From Streptococcus sp. zg-86 (GTDB lineage: Bacteria; Bacillota; Bacilli; Lactobacillales; Streptococcaceae): 64,000 nt of DNA. The stretch's first letter is position 1, and every line of letters starts with the position of its first letter. The position numbers and the translations under genes were made by a program. The notes beneath the pieces are model-generated. The model had not been told where the DNA came from, made no database searches, and saw only the letters and a program-made list of their open reading frames with translations. The DNA is taken from positions 558,001 to 622,000 of the forward strand of contig NZ_CP072115.1 in NCBI RefSeq assembly GCF_017639855.1. The letters run 5' to 3'. This document shows, one piece after another, positions 41,227-50,031 of the stretch.

Positions 41227-41985
41227 ATGGTGTTACTCGACGTTCAACATGTACAGAAGATCTATCAGGCACGCTTTTTAGCCAATCAGGTAGAGGCCTT
41301 AAAAGACATTCACTTTACCGTTGAAAAGGGTGAATATGTGGCAATTATGGGGGAATCAGGTTCGGGGAAATCGACCTTGCTCAATATTTTAGCCATGCTA
41401 GACAAGCCGACCCAAGGCAAGGTGTTCTTGAATGGGGTGGATACCCAGACAATCAAAAACAAGGATGCTTCTGCCTTTCGTAGGGAGAAGTTGGGTTTTG
41501 TTTTTCAAGATTTTAACCTACTAGACACCCTATCGGTCAAGGAAAATGTCCTCCTTCCCTTGGTGTTATCGCGTGTCCCTCTCTATGAGATGAATAAGCG
41601 GCAATCAGAAGTGCTCGATAGCCTAGGAATTACCAGCTTAAAAGATAAAATGCCCTATGAGATTTCAGGTGGTCAGCAGCAGCGGGTCGCAGTCGCGCGT
41701 GCCATTATCACGCAACCAGAAATTCTACTAGCAGATGAGCCAACTGGGGCGCTTGATTCCAAGTCTTCTGCAACCTTGCTGGATATTTTTGACCAAATCA
41801 ACGAAATGGGGCAAACCCTTCTGATGGTTACCCACTCGACTACAGCAGCCAGTCGGGCAAAACGTGTCCTCTTTATCAAGGATGGCAAGCTTTACAATCA
41901 GATTTTTCGAGGAGATCGTACCTCACATGAGATGTTTCAGTTGATTTCAGATACGCTGACCCTCATGGCGAATCGAGGTGAGTAG
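41227..41985 (+). CDS. BceA-like ABC transporter ATPase
   Basis: A 252-residue ATPase with Walker A GESGSGKST, signature ISGGQQQRVAVARA, Walker B ILLADEPTGALD and the switch H in MVTHST. The family works with a ten-helix permease to free lipid II-cycle targets from bacitracin-like peptides and also signals to the kinase. ATG 41227 follows AAGGAGGTTTATA. The permease gene starts one base after its stop. Confidence 0.9.
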   Translation: MVLLDVQHVQKIYQARFLANQVEALKDIHFTVEKGEYVAIMGESGSGKSTLLNILAMLDKPTQGKVFLNGVDTQTIKNKDASAFRREKLGFVFQDFNLLDTLSVKENVLLPLVLSRVPLYEMNKRQSEVLDSLGITSLKDKMPYEISGGQQQRVAVARAIITQPEILLADEPTGALDSKSSATLLDIFDQINEMGQTLLMVTHSTTAASRAKRVLFIKDGKLYNQIFRGDRTSHEMFQLISDTLTLMANRGE

Positions 41986-41986
41986 G

Positions 41987-43999
41987 ATGTGGAAGGTCAT
42001 CTATACATTAGCAGGCACTAACCTGTTGAAAAATCGGAAATTGTACTATCCCTTTGCCCTAGTGACGGCATTATCAGCAACGATTGCTTACCTATTTACC
42101 TCGCTTAGCCATAATCCACACTTGGCAGAGGTCTACGGAGCAAAAACGGTTACGCTGACTCTCCAATTTGGCCAGTATATCGTTCTGTTCACGGTTGCCA
42201 TGATGCTCCTTTATGCCAATGGCTTCGTTATGAAAAATCGTTCGAAAGAGCTGGGAATCTATACAGTTCTTGGCCTAGAAAAAGGGCATCTGCTCCTAAT
42301 GACTTTAGTTGAGACTATTTTATTTTCTCTAGTGACAGTGGGGTTCGGTCTCATTTTTGGAGTGATTTTGGATAAGCTGATCTATGCGATTTTACTCAAG
42401 ACCATGCACGTTAAGGTGGTGTTGGTTTCCGTTTTCCAATGGAGCAATGCGCTGACGGTCATCTTGTATTTTCTCCTGATTTTTTTCGGATTGGCTATTC
42501 TAAATGCTGGAACATTAAGCCTATCTTCCTCTCTTCAGCTCGTGAAAGGTCAGAAACGTGGAGAAGCAAAAGGACGATTTTTACTACTTCAAACCTTGCT
42601 TGGATTGGGAATTTTGGTCTATGCCTACTATCTATCCCTAAGTGTAGAGAGTCCGATTAAGGCCCTGCCTGTCTTTTTCACAGCAGTTGTCCTCGTTATC
42701 GTTGCCACCTATATCCTCTTTCATGCTGGAATCATCAGTTTTTTGAAATGGTTGCAAAGGCGAGAAAGCTATTACTATCAGCCGGCGAATTTTATCTCTG
42801 TGTCTAATCTTGTCTTTCGGATGCGGAAAAACGCTATGGGGCTAGCGACCATTGCAATTTTGTCTACCATGTTTATTATTACGATGATTGGTGGAATCAA
42901 TATCTATGTTGGCGGAAATGATATGATTCAGCAGTTGGAGCCAAATGATTTCACCTACCATTATCAATTTGAAAAAAATGGGGAAACTACAAGAAATACT
43001 ACTGGTGATGAGGAAGCGGTACTGAAAGAATGGACCTCACAGAACCTAGAGCAAAATGGTGTTCCAATCAGCAAGATGGTTACCTATACCTTTTTTGAAG
43101 GCATTATAGGAAAGATGGAGAAAAATCAAGTCAAGCTCCTTGATAAGAATAGGACTGGGTTCAGTTTTTACGACATCAACGTCCTTTATGTCTTTGATGA
43201 AGCTTCTTATAAAGGCATGACAGGTGAGCGTTTAGACTTGTCAAGCGATCAGGTTGCAGTTTATAGCAAGAATGTTGATTTTGATGCGCATCAACCAATA
43301 GTGATAGGGGAGCAATCCTTTACGGTTAAAAAGCGCCTGCCCAAGAATTTTACAGCCTATCAAACACCGAACAATATGACCCAACTATTTCCAGGGCTTA
43401 TTCTAGTTGTGCATGATTTAGACGATGTTTCCTTGCTGACAAATAGGAAGACCTATATCGGAGTAGATACTAGCTTGACCGAAGAGGAGCAGATGCAGCG
43501 TTGGGAAAATTGGCAGGCGCTGAATCCGGATCAGCAACCTGCCTCCCTCACCCTTTCTGGGATGGGATCAGGTAGTCGCGTAGCCGAACGAGCTAGTACC
43601 TTTGCCTTTACAGGTTCCCTCTTCTTTATTGGGATCTTCCTATCTGTGGTCTTCCTTATGGCAACTGTATTGGTGATTTACTACAAGCAGATATCAGAAG
43701 CCTATGAAGACAGGGAACGTTTTGTCATCATGCAAAAAGTAGGGCTGGATGAAGGACAGACCAAGCAGAGTATTCGCAAGCAGATGGCGACCGTCTTCTT
43801 TCTTCCTCTGAGCTTTGCCTTTCTGCATTTGGCTTTTGCCTATAAGGTTCTATCTCAGATTTTGCTGCAGATTGGAATTATCAATAGTGGTCTAGTCTTA
43901 CAGGTTGCCCTATGGAGCTGTTTCGGGTATTTCACTCTCTATCTCCTTGTCTATCTCTTAACGGCTCGCTCATACCGATCTGTTATCCGTTCCAACTAA
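41987..43999 (+). CDS. BceB-like ABC permease
   Basis: A 670-residue permease with two FtsX domains and about ten membrane helices. A large extracellular domain lies between helices 7 and 8 (about residues 310-525, NDMIQQLEPNDF to GSGSRVAERAS), the hallmark of peptide-antibiotic detoxification permeases. ATG 41987 lies six bases behind GAGGTG; the upstream GTG at 41978 overlaps the ATPase end and is less likely. Substrate not provable; bacitracin or a lantibiotic is likely. Confidence 0.9.
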   Translation: MWKVIYTLAGTNLLKNRKLYYPFALVTALSATIAYLFTSLSHNPHLAEVYGAKTVTLTLQFGQYIVLFTVAMMLLYANGFVMKNRSKELGIYTVLGLEKGHLLLMTLVETILFSLVTVGFGLIFGVILDKLIYAILLKTMHVKVVLVSVFQWSNALTVILYFLLIFFGLAILNAGTLSLSSSLQLVKGQKRGEAKGRFLLLQTLLGLGILVYAYYLSLSVESPIKALPVFFTAVVLVIVATYILFHAGIISFLKWLQRRESYYYQPANFISVSNLVFRMRKNAMGLATIAILSTMFIITMIGGINIYVGGNDMIQQLEPNDFTYHYQFEKNGETTRNTTGDEEAVLKEWTSQNLEQNGVPISKMVTYTFFEGIIGKMEKNQVKLLDKNRTGFSFYDINVLYVFDEASYKGMTGERLDLSSDQVAVYSKNVDFDAHQPIVIGEQSFTVKKRLPKNFTAYQTPNNMTQLFPGLILVVHDLDDVSLLTNRKTYIGVDTSLTEEEQMQRWENWQALNPDQQPASLTLSGMGSGSRVAERASTFAFTGSLFFIGIFLSVVFLMATVLVIYYKQISEAYEDRERFVIMQKVGLDEGQTKQSIRKQMATVFFLPLSFAFLHLAFAYKVLSQILLQIGIINSGLVLQVALWSCFGYFTLYLLVYLLTARSYRSVIRSN

Positions 44000-44081
44000 A
44001 TCAGCCTTAAGACGGATGAAAGAGATGGGAGGATAGGGTATACTAAAGTCAATCCTAAATATTTTCATAATCTCCTTAGAA

Positions 44082-44106
44082 CATCAGCCACATGGCTGGT
44101 GTTTTT
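44082..44106 (+). terminator. Terminator after the permease gene
   Basis: CATCAGCC pairs with GGCTGGTG around ACAT, then TTTTT. Confidence 0.75.
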
Positions 44107-44122
44107 GTGTACCTAAGACTTG

Positions 44123-44131
44123 TGATATAAT
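44123..44131 (+). promoter_or_regulatory. Promoter of the DUF2829 operon (extended -10)
   Basis: TGATATAAT, 53 bases before ATG 44185. Confidence 0.6.
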
Positions 44132-44184
44132 GGAGTAGCGAAGGACAGGCAGAGGAACTGTCCGCTATAGAAAAGAGGTAGAAC

Positions 44185-44421
44185 ATGACATTTGAAGACA
44201 TTTTACCAGGTTTAAAGGCCAAGAAGAAATACGTCCGTACAGGCTGGGGCGGGGCTGAAAACTATGTCCAACTCTTTGACACGATTGAGCAAAACGGTGT
44301 AGCGCTTGAAGTAACGCCCTACTTTTTAATCAATGTGTCAGGCGAGGGTGAAGGTTTTTCTATGTGGAGTCCAACACCGTGTGATGTCTTAGCGACAGAC
44401 TGGGTGGAAGTCCATGACTAA
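44185..44421 (+). CDS. DUF2829 protein (Tad2-like fold)
   Basis: A 78-residue protein: MTFEDILPGLKAKKKYVRTGWGG... then FLINVSGEGEGFSMWSPTPCDVLATDWVEV. This is the DUF2829 pattern, including the W-x-P-T/S..D.LA.DW end. Tad2, the phage protein that sequesters Thoeris signalling nucleotides, is a DUF2829 protein; many bacterial relatives have no known role. ATG 44185 follows AAGAGGTAGAAC. It overlaps the SDR gene by eight bases. Confidence 0.85.
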   Translation: MTFEDILPGLKAKKKYVRTGWGGAENYVQLFDTIEQNGVALEVTPYFLINVSGEGEGFSMWSPTPCDVLATDWVEVHD

Positions 44422-45112
44422 GAAAGTCCTTGTAACAGGGGTCTCATCAGGCATTGGACGGGCTCAGGCTCAGCTGTTTTTGGAGCATGGCCATGAGGTC
44501 TATGGTGTCGATAAGGGAGAAGAGCCTGTATTGGTCGGTGCCTTTCATTTTCTACAACTAGATTTACGAGATAACTTAGCACCACTTTTTGACTGGCTGC
44601 CAGAGGTGGATATTCTCTGCAATACCGCTGGAAAATTGGATGCTTATAAGGCACTTTTAGATACTAGTGAGGAAGAAATCGAGGACATCTTAGCTATTAA
44701 TTTACTTGCTAGTATGCGGATTACCCGCTTTTATTTGGCAAAGATGCTGGAAAAAAAGGCAGGTATCATTATCAACATGTGCTCGATTGCTAGTTTCCTA
44801 GCTGGTGGTGGCGGTGTAGCCTATACGACTAGTAAGCATGCCCTTGCAGGTTTTACTAAGCAGCTGGCGCTCGATTATGCAGACAAGGGGATTCAGGTTT
44901 TTGGCTTAGCACCAGGTGCGGTCAAGACAGCCATGACGGCTAGTGACTTTGAAGAGGGAGGTCTTGCGGAATGGGTTGCGGCTGAAACGCCGATTAAGCG
45001 CTGGCTGGATCCGGAAGAAATTGCTGAAGTCACCCTCTTTTTGGCAAGCGGAAAAGCCAGTAGTATGCAGGGGGAAATCCTCAAGATTGACGGCGGTTGG
45101 AGTTTGAAATAG
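44414..45112 (+). CDS. Short-chain dehydrogenase/reductase (FabG-like)
   Basis: A 232-residue Rossmann oxidoreductase. The cofactor motif is TGVSSGIGRAQAQLF, NTAG appears as CNTAGKLD, the catalytic S is in MCSIAS, and Y-x3-K is in AYTTSKHALAGF. The acid after strand 2 (VDKGEE) favours NAD(H). The substrate is unknown; it is not in a fatty-acid cluster, so FabG proper is unlikely. Confidence 0.85.
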   Translation: MTKKVLVTGVSSGIGRAQAQLFLEHGHEVYGVDKGEEPVLVGAFHFLQLDLRDNLAPLFDWLPEVDILCNTAGKLDAYKALLDTSEEEIEDILAINLLASMRITRFYLAKMLEKKAGIIINMCSIASFLAGGGGVAYTTSKHALAGFTKQLALDYADKGIQVFGLAPGAVKTAMTASDFEEGGLAEWVAAETPIKRWLDPEEIAEVTLFLASGKASSMQGEILKIDGGWSLK

Positions 45113-45132
45113 TCCGCTAGAAAGGGAGAATG

Positions 45133-45576
45133 ATGACAGCAGAAGAAATGTGGGAGGCTTATCGCCTCATCAATCCTCACATTGGAGATGAAGTAGACGC
45201 TTGGCAGTTTGGTGCTGAGCCAGATGTACTGGCTGATTTGGTTCTGCGAGGGGAGAAAACCGCAACGGCCTCAGTTTATGATGAATATCTTGTTTCAGGA
45301 GAAATCTTGCCAAAAGTTGGTGAGCGGAGTGTGATATTGGATAGCAGTGGACAGGCAGTTTGTGTTATTGAAACAAAGAAAGTAACGATTGAGCCTTTTT
45401 ATCAGGTTTCAGCTGCCCATGCTTTTAAAGAAGGAGAGGGCGATAAGTCGCTCGATTATTGGCGTAGAGTTCATGAAGACTTGTTTAGCAAATGGCTGAC
45501 AGAGCTAGGTCTCGCATTTTCCATTGATTCTCGAGTAGTTTTGGAGGAATTTGAAGTTGTTTATCCGCTCAGTTAA
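45133..45576 (+). CDS. ASCH domain protein
   Basis: A 147-residue protein with the ASCH signature LVLRGEKTATASVYDEYL, WQFGAEPDVLADLVL and KVGERSVILDSSGQAVCVIETKKV; ending EDLFSKWLTELGLAF. ASCH proteins bind RNA or act as small hydrolases (YqfB-type amidohydrolase); the streptococcal role is unknown. ATG 45133 is better spaced from AAAGGGAG than the ATG three bases earlier. It is third in the operon with the DUF2829 and SDR genes. Confidence 0.82.
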   Translation: MTAEEMWEAYRLINPHIGDEVDAWQFGAEPDVLADLVLRGEKTATASVYDEYLVSGEILPKVGERSVILDSSGQAVCVIETKKVTIEPFYQVSAAHAFKEGEGDKSLDYWRRVHEDLFSKWLTELGLAFSIDSRVVLEEFEVVYPLS

Positions 45577-45583
45577 ACAGCAG

Positions 45584-45614
45584 ATCTCTTTCCCTCACGG
45601 AGAGAGATTTTATA
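45584..45614 (+). terminator. Terminator after the ASCH gene
   Basis: ATCTCTTTCC pairs with GGAGAGAGAT, then TTTT. Confidence 0.7.
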
Positions 45615-45648
45615 ATGGATTCTGGTAGTTCATTTGGAGGACTTAACT

Positions 45649-45676
45649 TTGTTGCTTCTTGAAAATATGCTATAAT
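45649..45676 (+). promoter_or_regulatory. glmU operon promoter
   Basis: TTGTTG (45649-45654), a 16-base spacer, extended TGCTATAAT (ending 45676), 32 bases before the glmU ATG. Confidence 0.65.
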
Positions 45677-45708
45677 AAAGGGAATATGGATAGATTGGAT
45701 GTTACAAA

Positions 45709-47094
45709 ATGACAAATTATGCAATTATTTTAGCAGCAGGTAAGGGAACTCGAATGAAATCGGATCTGCCAAAGGTCTTGCACAAGGTGGCAGGGATTTC
45801 AATGGTGGAACATGTCTTTCGGAGCGTATCCGCCATTTCTCCTGCGAAAATGGTCACGGTAGTAGGACACAAGGCGGAGATGGTTGAAGCTGTATTGGCA
45901 GAGCAGACAGAGTTTGTTACCCAAGCAGAACAACTTGGAACGGGCCATGCGGTGATGATGGCAGAGCCACTCCTTCAAAATTGTACTGGACAGACACTGG
46001 TTATCGCAGGCGATACCCCTCTGATTACTGGGGAAAGCTTGCGCCATTTGGTTGAGTTCCATGTGAACCATAAGAACGTAGCTACTATTTTGACAGCGGA
46101 AACAGATAATCCATTTGGGTACGGTCGTATCGTGCGGAATCAGCACGGTGAAGTGACGAAGATTGTCGAAGAAAAAGATGCTTCTGAGTTTGAAAAGCAA
46201 ATCAAAGAAATCAATACAGGGACCTATGTCTTTGATAATGCGCGTTTATTTGAGGCGCTGAAAAATATCAATACCAATAATGCACAGGGCGAATATTATA
46301 TTACAGATGTAATTGGTATTTTCCGTGAAGCAGGTGAAAAGGTTGGTGCCTATGTGCTCCGTGATTTTGATGAAAGTCTTGGGGTCAATGACCGTGTGGC
46401 ACTTGCTAAGGCCGAAGAAGTCATGCGTACCCGCATTAACAAGAAACATATGGTCAATGGTGTTAGCTTTACAAATCCAGCGGCAACCTATATTGATATC
46501 GATGTTGCGATTGCGCCAGATGTGCAGATTGAAGCCAATGTAACCTTGAAAGGAAAAACGTCGATTGGTGCAGAAACTATCTTGACAAACGGTACTTATA
46601 TTGTCGATTCAGAAATTGGTGCTAGAGTGGTTGTGACCAACTCTATGATTGAGGAATCGCGTATCGCAGAAGGTGTGACAGTTGGGCCGTATGCTCATAT
46701 CCGCCCAGGGTCACAGCTAGCAAAAGATGTTCATATTGGAAATTTTGTTGAGGTAAAAGGCTCGAGTATTGGTGAAAATACCAAGGCTGGGCATTTGACC
46801 TATATTGGAAATGCTGAAGTAGGACGAGATGTCAATTTTGGAGCTGGAACGATTACCGTCAATTATGATGGACAGAAAAAATACACGACCAAGATTGGCG
46901 ACCATGTCTTTGTTGGTTCAAACTCTACCTTGATTGCACCACTTGAAATTGGAGACAATGCCTTGACAGCAGCTGGATCAACCATTACAAGGAATGTCCC
47001 TCAAGATGCGGTCGCAATTGGGCGTAGTCGTCAGGAAAACAAGGCTGAATACGCCAAACGCCTCCCCCATTACCCAAAGGATAAGGAGGAATAA
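45709..47094 (+). CDS. glmU: Bifunctional GlcN-1-P acetyltransferase / UDP-GlcNAc pyrophosphorylase
   Basis: A 461-residue enzyme making UDP-GlcNAc for peptidoglycan. The N-terminal nucleotidyltransferase has ILAAGKGTRMKSDLPKVLH and the GTGHAVM, AGDTPLI motifs. The C-terminal left-handed beta-helix runs from about residue 250 (hexapeptides, NFVEVKGSSIG, GAGTITVNYDG, AAGSTIT). UDP-GlcNAc is also the donor used by GtfA/GtfB of the aSec locus about 11-12 kb downstream. It leads the operon nudF-macP-mtnN. Confidence 0.97.
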   Translation: MTNYAIILAAGKGTRMKSDLPKVLHKVAGISMVEHVFRSVSAISPAKMVTVVGHKAEMVEAVLAEQTEFVTQAEQLGTGHAVMMAEPLLQNCTGQTLVIAGDTPLITGESLRHLVEFHVNHKNVATILTAETDNPFGYGRIVRNQHGEVTKIVEEKDASEFEKQIKEINTGTYVFDNARLFEALKNINTNNAQGEYYITDVIGIFREAGEKVGAYVLRDFDESLGVNDRVALAKAEEVMRTRINKKHMVNGVSFTNPAATYIDIDVAIAPDVQIEANVTLKGKTSIGAETILTNGTYIVDSEIGARVVVTNSMIEESRIAEGVTVGPYAHIRPGSQLAKDVHIGNFVEVKGSSIGENTKAGHLTYIGNAEVGRDVNFGAGTITVNYDGQKKYTTKIGDHVFVGSNSTLIAPLEIGDNALTAAGSTITRNVPQDAVAIGRSRQENKAEYAKRLPHYPKDKEE

Positions 47095-47096
47095 TG

Positions 47097-47639
47097 ATGA
47101 AATTCGAAGAAAAGACCATTAAGCGGACAGAGATTTTCAAAGGCCATATTTTCGATGTTGTTGTGGATGATGTAGCACTTCCTATGGGAGGCGAAGCCAA
47201 GCGGGAGTTGATTTTTCATAAGGGAGCAGTCTGTGTTCTTGCTGTGACTCCTGAGGGCAAGCTGATTTTGGTCAAGCAGTACCGCAAGGCGATTGAACAA
47301 ACCAGCTATGAGATTCCAGCAGGGAAATTAGAAGTTGGAGAAAATGCTGACCCTAAAGCTGCTGCCCTTAGAGAATTAGAAGAAGAAACAGGTTATACTG
47401 GTGAGTTAGAGCTCTTGTATGATTTTTATTCTGCAATCGGTTTTTGTAATGAACGCTTGCGCCTTTACATTGCGAAGAATCTTGTTAAGGTTGAAAATCC
47501 CCGTCCTATGGACGAGGATGAAGTGATTGAAGTCTATCATGTGAGCTTAGAGGAGGCACTCGCTTTGATTGCTAGTGGCGATATTTGTGATGCTAAGACC
47601 ATTATGGCTGTTCAGCAGTTACAATTGATGAGAAAGTAG
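47097..47639 (+). CDS. nudF: Nudix hydrolase, ADP-ribose pyrophosphatase type
   Basis: A 180-residue enzyme. The Nudix box is GKLEVGENADPKAAALRELEEETGY, after PAGK; the N-terminal FKGHIFDVVVDDVALP is typical of ADP-ribose pyrophosphatases. ATG 47097 follows AAGGAGGA, although the ATG at 47094, overlapping the glmU stop, is possible. It is in the same gene order as in S. pneumoniae. Confidence 0.88.
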   Translation: MKFEEKTIKRTEIFKGHIFDVVVDDVALPMGGEAKRELIFHKGAVCVLAVTPEGKLILVKQYRKAIEQTSYEIPAGKLEVGENADPKAAALRELEEETGYTGELELLYDFYSAIGFCNERLRLYIAKNLVKVENPRPMDEDEVIEVYHVSLEEALALIASGDICDAKTIMAVQQLQLMRK

Positions 47640-47648
47640 GAATGAGCA

Positions 47649-47960
47649 ATGAGGAAGCCCTTATTGACAGATGAAATACTAGAGAAAGCGAAACAGAAAA
47701 GACATCAACAACAGCGTTTTGGCTATTATGCCCCTGATGAGGATGTGATGGATGAGTTTGCATTCGAAGATGAATGGGAGGAGGAGTACACAGGCTACCG
47801 TGAAGGCTATACTCACCGTATTCCCGTCGAATCTTCGATTGTCAAAAGTCGTCGTATTGAAACTATTAAGCGCGAGGAATTTCGTGGAAAAGTGAATAAA
47901 ATGCTGTTTTGGGTTATTCTTTTGGTTATTCTCTTTCTCATTGCAGTCTTTTTTTGGTAA
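47649..47960 (+). CDS. macP: MacP-like regulator of class A penicillin-binding protein
   Basis: A 103-residue protein: N-terminal MRKPLLTDEILEKA, an acidic middle, a basic stretch (KSRRIETIKREEFRGKVNKML) and one C-terminal membrane helix (FWVILLVILFLIAVFFW). This matches MacP, the membrane-anchored cofactor of PBP2a in S. pneumoniae, and the neighbours (glmU, Nudix, mtnN) are the same as there. A phosphorylated threonine is known in pneumococcal MacP; I cannot place it here with certainty. Confidence 0.82.
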   Translation: MRKPLLTDEILEKAKQKRHQQQRFGYYAPDEDVMDEFAFEDEWEEEYTGYREGYTHRIPVESSIVKSRRIETIKREEFRGKVNKMLFWVILLVILFLIAVFFW

Positions 47961-47969
47961 GGAGTTTAG

Positions 47970-48659
47970 ATGAAATTTGGAATTATTGCCGCTATGCCGG
48001 AAGAATTGAAGACCTTGGTGGAAGCGCTCGAGTGTGGGGATGAGCAAATCGTATTGGGAAGAACCTACTATACTGGAAGACTAGGAAACCATGAGGTGGT
48101 TTTGCTCCAATCAGGGGTTGGAAAGGTCATGTCGGCCATGTCTGTCGCTATCTTAGCCCAGCAATTTCAGGTTGATGTGATTGTGAATACTGGTTCAGCT
48201 GGCGCAGTTGCAGATGGGATTGAGATTGGGGATGTGGTTGTGGCAGATCAGTTAGCTTACCACGATGTGGACTTGACAGCCTTTGGCTACGAGTATGGGC
48301 AAATGTCAGCCCAACCCTTATATTTTGAAGCAGATAAAGCGCTCCTTGCGCAGATGAAAGAGATCCTTGCTCAGCAAGCTATCACAGCTCATAGTGGTTT
48401 AATTGCAACAGGAGACAGTTTTATTGCAGGACAGGATAAGATTGCAACGATTAAAGCGCATTTCTCTGATGTCTTAGCGGTTGAAATGGAGGGAGCAGCC
48501 ATTGCCCAAGCCGCTCATAGTATTGGACTACCTTTCCTTGTCATCCGCGCCATGAGTGATACTGCGCAAGGAGATGCCAATATCACCTTTGATGAATTTA
48601 TTATCGAAGCAGGAAAACGCTCGGCAGAAGTCTTGATTGCGTTTTTAAAAACGATGTAA
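47970..48659 (+). CDS. mtnN: 5'-methylthioadenosine/S-adenosylhomocysteine nucleosidase
   Basis: A 229-residue enzyme (Pfs) that cleaves MTA and SAH, feeding the methyl cycle and autoinducer-2 formation. Typical segments are IAAMPEELKTLVEAL, LLQSGVGKVMSAMSV, NTGSAGAVADGIEIGDVV, VEMEGAAIAQAAH and the catalytic D in AMSDTAQGD. ATG 47970 follows GGAGTTTAG. Only 22 bases separate it from gly, so transcripts of the core operon probably continue into the aSec locus. Confidence 0.95.
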   Translation: MKFGIIAAMPEELKTLVEALECGDEQIVLGRTYYTGRLGNHEVVLLQSGVGKVMSAMSVAILAQQFQVDVIVNTGSAGAVADGIEIGDVVVADQLAYHDVDLTAFGYEYGQMSAQPLYFEADKALLAQMKEILAQQAITAHSGLIATGDSFIAGQDKIATIKAHFSDVLAVEMEGAAIAQAAHSIGLPFLVIRAMSDTAQGDANITFDEFIIEAGKRSAEVLIAFLKTM

Positions 48660-48681
48660 TTAATCTTAAAGGAGATTGACG

Positions 48682-49878
48682 ATGTCTGAACATGTGATTG
48701 TATTTGCTGCTGATAATAAATATACAAATCAGCTCGTGACAGCTATTAAGTCGGTATGTACGCATAACCAGAATATTAAATTTTATATCTTGAACGATGA
48801 TATTCCCAAAGAATGGTTTCTTATAATGGAACGGTATCTGGAAGAATTGAATTGCAGTATTTGCGATGTGAAATTGGTTGAAAATGAAGTAACGAAGTTT
48901 ACGGGACCGTTTTCTCATATCAATTATGTAACGTATTTTCGGTACATGATACCAGAAGTGGTCACAGAAGATAGAGCCTTGTACCTTGATGTGGATCTCG
49001 TTGTTACTGGGGAATTGGATGAACTTTTCAATCTAAATTTGGCTAATCATACAATCGCAGCAGTCCCAGATTGGAATCAAAAAGATTATCCAGGACATTT
49101 TAATGCTGGTGTTTTATTATTTAATTTAGTTCGTTGTCGCAATGAAGGCTTTACAGAACGAGTGATTAGCTATACACGAGAGCATTTACCGAATTTAGAA
49201 GTAGGGGATCAGACAGTGCTAAACCATTTCTATCCAGACTATCTATCTTTACCTAATCGCTATAATGCTCAAATTGGTGCAGAGTCACTAGGAGCAAATT
49301 ATAGGGAAACAGAATCTCCGATCATATTTCATTTTTCGACAAATCAAAAACCTTGGAGTGACTATACGTATAATGGTTTTCGTGAGCTTTGGTGGTTTTA
49401 CCATAATTTAGAATGGCAGGAGTTGCTAGCTTACTGGAAAATTAAGAAGCAAGATTTGAAACAACTGTTTTCTTTGAATTTTCGACAAGAGTGCTTTATT
49501 ATGACAGATTCTGAAAGCATTGAACAAATTACCTATCTTATTCAAATGTTGCCAGAATATCGTTTTAGCATAGCAGCCCGTACGGTTATGGCACCAAGTT
49601 TACGGACTCTATCTCAGCATAAAAATGTTTTTATTTATCCACAGGTTAGTAAACCAATGATGGAGGAGCTGTTAAATCGTTCGTCAATCTATCTAGATAT
49701 TAACCACTTTAATGAAGTGGATGATATTGTTCAGAGAGCAAAAGAAGGCGGTAAACGTATTTTTGCATTTTCAAATACAAAACATAGAAATGATGACTAT
49801 TATGTAGAAATTGTCCCTGAAAGCACTCCTGAAAAGATGATTGAATGCTTAAAAGCAGTTTGTATCGAAAATCAGTAG
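48682..49878 (+). CDS. gly: Gly-type GT8 glycosyltransferase with GtfB-like C-terminal domain
   Basis: A 398-residue protein, ATG 48682 behind AAAGGAGATTG. Residues 1-265 are a GT-A GT8 enzyme: HVIVFAADNKYTNQLVTAIKSV, DxD in LYLDVDLVVTG, and HFSTNQKPW near the end. Residues about 270-398 repeat the end of GtfB: DSESIEQITYLIQMLPEYRF and SSIYLDINH (334-342; GtfB 348-356). Gly-type enzymes extend the glycan on serine-rich repeat adhesins after GtfA/B and Gtf3. No adhesin gene precedes it here. Confidence 0.85.
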   Translation: MSEHVIVFAADNKYTNQLVTAIKSVCTHNQNIKFYILNDDIPKEWFLIMERYLEELNCSICDVKLVENEVTKFTGPFSHINYVTYFRYMIPEVVTEDRALYLDVDLVVTGELDELFNLNLANHTIAAVPDWNQKDYPGHFNAGVLLFNLVRCRNEGFTERVISYTREHLPNLEVGDQTVLNHFYPDYLSLPNRYNAQIGAESLGANYRETESPIIFHFSTNQKPWSDYTYNGFRELWWFYHNLEWQELLAYWKIKKQDLKQLFSLNFRQECFIMTDSESIEQITYLIQMLPEYRFSIAARTVMAPSLRTLSQHKNVFIYPQVSKPMMEELLNRSSIYLDINHFNEVDDIVQRAKEGGKRIFAFSNTKHRNDDYYVEIVPESTPEKMIECLKAVCIENQ

Positions 49879-49903
49879 ACTAACGGTTGCAATAAAGAAA
49901 TTA

Positions 49904-49934
49904 TTGGAACACAACTGACTCATAATGGTATAGT
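49904..49934 (+). promoter_or_regulatory. Possible promoter inside the aSec locus
   Basis: TTGGAA (49904-49909), a long spacer, and the extended -10 TGGTATAGT (49926-49934). The spacer is about 19 bases, so the match is weak. Confidence 0.35.
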
Positions 49935-50031
49935 AATGGCTTCTTGAAAAATATAGATGAATATTAGGAGTTTGCAGAAATTAATAATCCGATTCTACCC
50001 ACCCCTTTGCTTATTTAAAAGGAGAATAATC

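Noticed and set aside
45799..46200. Antisense ORF of 133 residues within glmU
   Set aside because: It is a shadow of the conserved GlmU frame with no start signal.
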